A DNA stretch of 64,000 nt, from the NCBI GenBank assembly GCA_019565575.1, contig CP067379.1, forward strand, positions 1 to 64,000. The letters are read 5' to 3'. Shown piece by piece: positions 60,203 through 64,000 of the stretch (its first letter is position 1; every line of letters starts with the position of its first letter). Made by a program: the position numbers and the translations under genes. The DNA comes from Flavobacterium covae (GTDB lineage: Bacteria > Bacteroidota > Bacteroidia > Flavobacteriales > Flavobacteriaceae). The notes below the pieces were generated by a model. The model was not told where the DNA came from. It was given only the letters and a program-made list of their open reading frames with translations, and did no database searches.

Positions 60203-61064
60203 TTAAACTGTATCAATAAAACTTTTTTCTGTTTTATTAAAAATTACTAATCCTAACACAAAAATCATGATTGTTACAAAAATTGTATATACTAAACCAA
60301 AAATGGATATTTCCCCTTGATTAAGAAGAATAATTCTAGAGGTTTCAACAATATATGCTAGCGGATTATATTCTACAAGCCAACCATATTTAGGCAATTT
60401 TTGACTTATTAATTCTATAGGGTATACCACAGCCGATATATACATTAATAATTGCACACCAAAAGAGATCAAAAATGACAAATCTCTGTATTTAGTTACT
60501 AATGAAGATATTATCATTCCCAAGCCTAACCCTAAAAGTCCCATAAGAATTATAAGAAAAGGAAAAAAATTACATTAAAATTTATTATATTTTTCATTCC
60601 TAAAAACAAATAAAACAAATAAAATCCAATATAAATAATTATTTGAATTCCTAATTTCAGTAAATTTGTTATTACAGTTGATAATGGCATTATTATTCTG
60701 GGAAAATATACTTTACCAAAAATATTTGCATTTTTCTTAAATGTATCAGCCGTTTCATTTAAACAGGATGTAAAATAATTCCAAACTATTATTCCTGCCA
60801 AATTAAAAAGAAAAGAAGGTACTTTTCCTGTTTCAATCCCTGCTACTCTATTAAAAATAATGGTAAAAGTTATTGCAGTAAATAATGGTTGTATAAAATA
60901 CCATAGTGGTCCTAAAATGGTTTGTTTGTAAACCGTAATAATATCTCTTTTACAAACATTCGCAGCAAATCTCTGTATCTCCAAGCTTCTTTTAAATTTA
61001 GATCAAAAAGTGAAGATTTAGCTGTAATAATCTGATCCCATTTATCTTCTTGAGAAATATTCAT
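60203..61064 (-). CDS. wzm: Polysaccharide ABC transporter permease (two frameshifts)
   Basis: The start MNISQEDKWDQIITAKSSLFDLNLKEAWRYRDLLRMFVKRDI is the usual Wzm/TagG N-terminus. It is followed by VYKQTILGPLWYFIQPLFTAI and six hydrophobic segments ending GLVIFNKTEKSFIDTV. Shifts lie near 60955 (A4 run) and near 60548. Joined length is about 286 residues. It is the first gene of the leftward cluster and pairs with the ATPase 2 bp downstream. Confidence 0.93.
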
Positions 61065-61155
61065 TTTTTCTTTGTTAGGAGCGCAACTTAATAAAATATA
61101 CTATTAAATACAATAAAAAGAAAAATTATCATTATGTAAAGATTGTCTAAATCCA

Positions 61156-61163
61156 TACCTTTG
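61156..61163 (+). promoter_or_regulatory. -7 promoter box of the PHP phosphatase gene
   Basis: TACCTTTG matches TAnnTTTG and lies 20 bp before the start at 61184, in the divergent gap beside wzm. Confidence 0.45.
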
Positions 61164-61183
61164 CTAGAATATAAAGAAATTTT

Positions 61184-61921
61184 ATGCTATTTTTTACTAA
61201 ATCAAAACCTCTATTAAGAGAATTTACTGAAAACCAATTTATTGATCTGCATTCTCATATATTGCCTGGAATTGATGATGGTGCTAAAAATATAGAGGAT
61301 ACTGTACGTTTAATAACAACTTTATCAGATTATGGTTTCACTCAATTCATGGCAACACCGCACACTTTTTCAGGGTATTATGACAACACTTATGAATCTA
61401 TAGCTACAAATTATCACAATACCGTTAATGAATTGAATCAAAAAGGGCTTTCTTTCACTATGAATTTCGCATCAGAATATTTAATGGATGATTATTTTGT
61501 CTCTCTCTTCAAAAAAAAGGAAATTCACACCTTAAAAGATCAATATGTTTTGGTGGAAATGTCTTACCTAAATGCTCCCATTAATTTATTTGATATTTTA
61601 TTTGATTTACAAGTAGCAGGATATACCCCTATATTAGCACATCCTGAGCGTTACTTGTTCTACCATCAGCAATTTGATTCTTATAAAAAGTTAAAAAATG
61701 CTGGATGTAAGTTTCAATTAAACTTATTGTCTACTGTTGGTTATTATGGAAAAGAGGTGAAAAATATTGCGGATCAGTTATTAAAAGAAGATCTAATTGA
61801 TTTCACAGGAAGTGATGTTCATCACGAAAAACATTTAAAAGCTTTTTTATCAAAAATAGAAATTAAAAATACAGACGCATTGAAAAATGCTATTCGAAAT
61901 AATGATTATTTCAAAATATAA
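61184..61921 (+). CDS. CpsB/YwqE-type tyrosine-protein phosphatase (PHP family)
   Basis: This intact 245-residue protein has the PHP metal-binding start FIDLHSHILPGIDDGAKN, MATPHTFSGYY, LVEMSYLNAP, PILAHPERY and FTGSDVHHEKHL. These give the His and Asp ligands expected of the metal-dependent CpsB family. Such enzymes remove phosphate from the tyrosine kinase that controls capsule chain length. No such kinase is in the window, but the gene stands divergently beside the polysaccharide exporter. Confidence 0.9.
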   Translation: MLFFTKSKPLLREFTENQFIDLHSHILPGIDDGAKNIEDTVRLITTLSDYGFTQFMATPHTFSGYYDNTYESIATNYHNTVNELNQKGLSFTMNFASEYLMDDYFVSLFKKKEIHTLKDQYVLVEMSYLNAPINLFDILFDLQVAGYTPILAHPERYLFYHQQFDSYKKLKNAGCKFQLNLLSTVGYYGKEVKNIADQLLKEDLIDFTGSDVHHEKHLKAFLSKIEIKNTDALKNAIRNNDYFKI

Positions 61922-62161
61922 TGTTTTATTTTTTATAACCTTATTGTTTATGCTATCCTGACTATAATCAGATTTATTTTTAAAATTATTCCTTTTTATC
62001 TTTATGTATTAGTCAAAAAACTATAGAGTACTGGCAGTTTTAATAGAAATCAGATGATACTTTAGACTATGCTTTGATAAACATTTTTAATTATTTATTC
62101 CTAAACATAAATCTACTTAAATCTAAACAAATCATATTTCTTAAATCCACCTACTGCTAAA

Positions 62162-63351
62162 ATGAATCCTTTAAATCCTTTTTTTGCAATTATAATTTTC
62201 TTTATTGCTTTTACAACAGCCTATATTATAAATTTAAAATTTAAAATAACAAATAACAACACAAGATATGAAACAATAGATGGAATAAGAGGTTTTCTTG
62301 CCATAGGTGTTTTTATTCACCATGCCTCTATATGGTTCCAATATTTACAAATCAAATCTTGGGTAGCTCCCAAATCAAACTTATATAATCAATTAGGACA
62401 AACAAGTGTTTCTCTTTTTTTATGATTACTTCTTTTTTGTTTATAACCAAGTTATTGAACTCAGAAAATCAAAAAATTAATTGGTCTATTATATTTATAT
62501 CAAGATTTTTTAGGTTAGTACCTATGTACCTTGTTTCAATATTTTTACTAATATCAATTGTATTTATAATTAGTGATTGGCAACTCAATGTTCCTCCTTT
62601 TAAACTTTTAAAAGAAGTACTAGAATGGGGTACTTTTACCATTTTAGGTAGTCCAACCATAAATGATTTATCATTTACTCATATAATAAATGCAGGTGTT
62701 GTATGGTCACTTCCTTATGAATGGCTCTTTTATTTCAGCTTGCCTATTATCTCTATTTTAATTTTCAAAAAGAAAACATCCTTTTTTTATACTGTAATTA
62801 GCCTTTTTTTCATTCTTTGTTTTTTTAAAATTTATGGTTCAAGTATTCCTCATCTACTTTCTTTTTTAGGAGGTATAATTCCTCCTTTTATCATTAAGTA
62901 TAATACAAAAAAAATTAATTTTAATTCAAATTTTTACAGTATAATAATTTTATTATGTTTGGGATTAATTTTACTTTTTCATACTTCAGACAACTATATC
63001 TGTAAGCTTTTAATAATAATAGTATTTAACTTAATTGCTTTAGGCAATGAGATGTTCGGAGTTTTAAAAAACACTACATTAAAATTCTTAGGAGAAATCT
63101 CATATAGTACTTATTTAATTCACGGAATAATTATATTCATCACGCTTTATTTTGGTTTTAGTCTAGAGGTAGTAGAAAAAATGCCTCCTTCAACATTTTG
63201 TTCTATAATATTTCTCATTACCCCTATTATCATCTTAACTAGCTTTTTATCTTATAGAAACATTGAAAAACCGTTCATGGATTATTCAAAAAAAATTAAT
63301 TATGATAAAATAAAGCATAGCATAACAGAATTTTACAAAAGAAAAGCGTAA
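62162..63351 (+). CDS. Acyltransferase 3 family membrane protein (one frameshift)
   Basis: The N-terminal frame has RYETIDGIRGFLAIGVFIHHASIWF, the acyltransferase-3 start with the key Arg and His-His. It stops at 62423 after a T-rich run (SVSLFL). The other frame continues with FFMITSFLFITKLL, INWSIIFISRFFRLVPMYLVS and about eight more helices to FMDYSKK. Joined length is about 396 residues. It probably acetylates a glycan on the outer side of the inner membrane. The 240 bp upstream of it show no gene. Confidence 0.88.
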
Positions 63352-63377
63352 TTATAAAGACAAATTGGTAATGAATA

Positions 63378-63707
63378 ATACCATTTAAACTTAAAATATA
63401 CTGATTAAAAAGAAAATTCTCGATCGTTTTTTTTCATTTTAAAAACAACTCAAACAAACGGTTGAGTATATAATTGAAATCATCGTTAGTTCAAGTGCGA
63501 GGCGAATAGAGAATCAACGATGATTTTATTGCTTTTGTAAGATTAGTACCTAAATCAACATGCGTTTTGTCACTCCAACGTAAGGAGGAGTCTCATAATC
63601 CGTATTATGTAATTTCTCCCTTTGGTCGATAAGATTACAAAGTTTTTAGACAGTCTCAAGGTTAAAAAAATAGTATTATGTAAAAATTTCAAAGTTTAAA
63701 TGGTATA
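63378..63707 (-). repeat. MITE-like repeat, copy 2 (330 bp, inverted relative to copy 1)
   Basis: The ends are ATACCATTTAAACTT and AAGTTTAAATGGTATA, and the interior is the inverse of the repeat at 14202-14536 with scattered differences. Matching blocks include GACAGTCTCAAGGTTAAAAA, GTAAGGAGGAGTCTC and AACGGTTGAGTATATAATTG. No coding frame is present. The 458 bp between the acyltransferase gene and the last gene hold only this element and a terminator. Confidence 0.75.
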
Positions 63708-63764
63708 ACTTTATTATTTCATAAAAATCATTAAGTAATAAAGTTTGTTTTTCAGGAAAATATA

Positions 63765-63802
63765 AAAAAACGGAATAAGACTTTTATCATATTCCGTTTT
63801 TT
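63765..63802. terminator. Terminator hairpin
   Basis: AAAAAACGGAATA pairs with TATTCCGTTTTTT around a 12-base loop, with A and T runs on the outside. It lies 8 bp beyond the stop of the leftward gene at 63810. Confidence 0.75.
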
Positions 63803-63809
63803 ATATAGA

Positions 63810-64000
63810 TTAATTTGCTACTTCGCTAATAAATTTAATCCTCATAAGTCGTAATTCTTCTGTATCATAATCCCCATCAAATTCATCTAAAGCATCTTGA
63901 ATTTTATCTGATTCAGAATCCATAAAATAATCATGAATTTCTTGTTGTTGATCTTCATCTAAAATTTCATCAACCCAGTAATTAATATTTAGTTTAGTTC
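63810..64000 (-). CDS. C-terminus of an acidic hypothetical protein, partial
   Basis: The minus strand is open from the window edge to a TAA at 63812-63810, giving 63 residues with many Asp and Glu (DEILDEDQQQEIHDYFMDSES.. to ISEVAN). The N-terminus is outside the window. I recognise no family. A terminator lies right behind the stop codon, which supports a real gene end. Confidence 0.6.
   Translation of the reverse strand, partial: TKLNINYWVDEILDEDQQQEIHDYFMDSESDKIQDALDEFDGDYDTEELRLMRIKFISEVAN

Overview
The window is a stretch of an AT-rich genome (roughly 30 % G+C by eye) from a member of the Flavobacteriaceae; the genus cannot be settled from this sequence alone. The assignment rests on the gliding-motility ABC genes gldF and gldG next to dnaN, a PorV/PorQ-type outer-membrane protein, a BatA-type von Willebrand protein, and repeated Bacteroidetes-type promoter boxes (TAnnTTTG). 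The first 30 kb hold housekeeping and accessory genes. These are purC; an NO-detoxification pair (flavohemoglobin plus an NsrR-like Rrf2 regulator) with a perfect 9-1-9 palindrome upstream; a two-gene cassette resembling a secreted effector and a periplasmic partner; phoH; a SAM hydrolase; gldFG; dnaN; a DEAD-box helicase; a TPR hybrid histidine kinase; an operon with a BatA-like protein and a dihydroorotase homologue lacking its zinc ligands; nucleotide, methyltransferase and shikimate kinase genes; a cluster of five tRNA-Lys and one tRNA-Leu; an M43-type metalloprotease; a GH25 lysozyme; pssA; and a PorV-like/DUF4105 pair.

From about 61.1 kb down to 30.9 kb there is one leftward surface-polysaccharide cluster of about 27 genes, nearly all touching or overlapping. 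It begins with an ABC exporter (Wzm/Wzt) and runs through an epimerase, WecB, many GT2 and GT4 glycosyltransferases, two methyltransferases, an MBOAT acyltransferase with an SGNH partner, a second SGNH protein and an O-antigen polymerase/ligase-type membrane protein. It ends in a polyprenyl-phosphate sugar transferase. In its middle, a short NeuB-type synthase sits beside a cytidylyltransferase fused to a HAD phosphatase, which points to a CMP-activated nonulosonic acid, possibly KDN. A CpsB/YwqE-type phosphatase and an acyltransferase-3 protein lie on the other strand just beyond the cluster.

Two window-wide patterns matter. First, more than two dozen genes, including the essential dnaN, are broken by single-base frameshifts, mostly in A or T runs; this looks like uncorrected homopolymer error rather than decay, so I annotate these genes as CDS spanning the shifts. 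Second, there is a family of non-coding inverted-repeat elements: two copies of about 330 bp with 15-16 bp terminal inverted repeats (14202-14536 and, inverted, 63378-63707) and shorter relatives at 12275-12395, 26776-26890 and perhaps 13904-13998. They look like MITEs.
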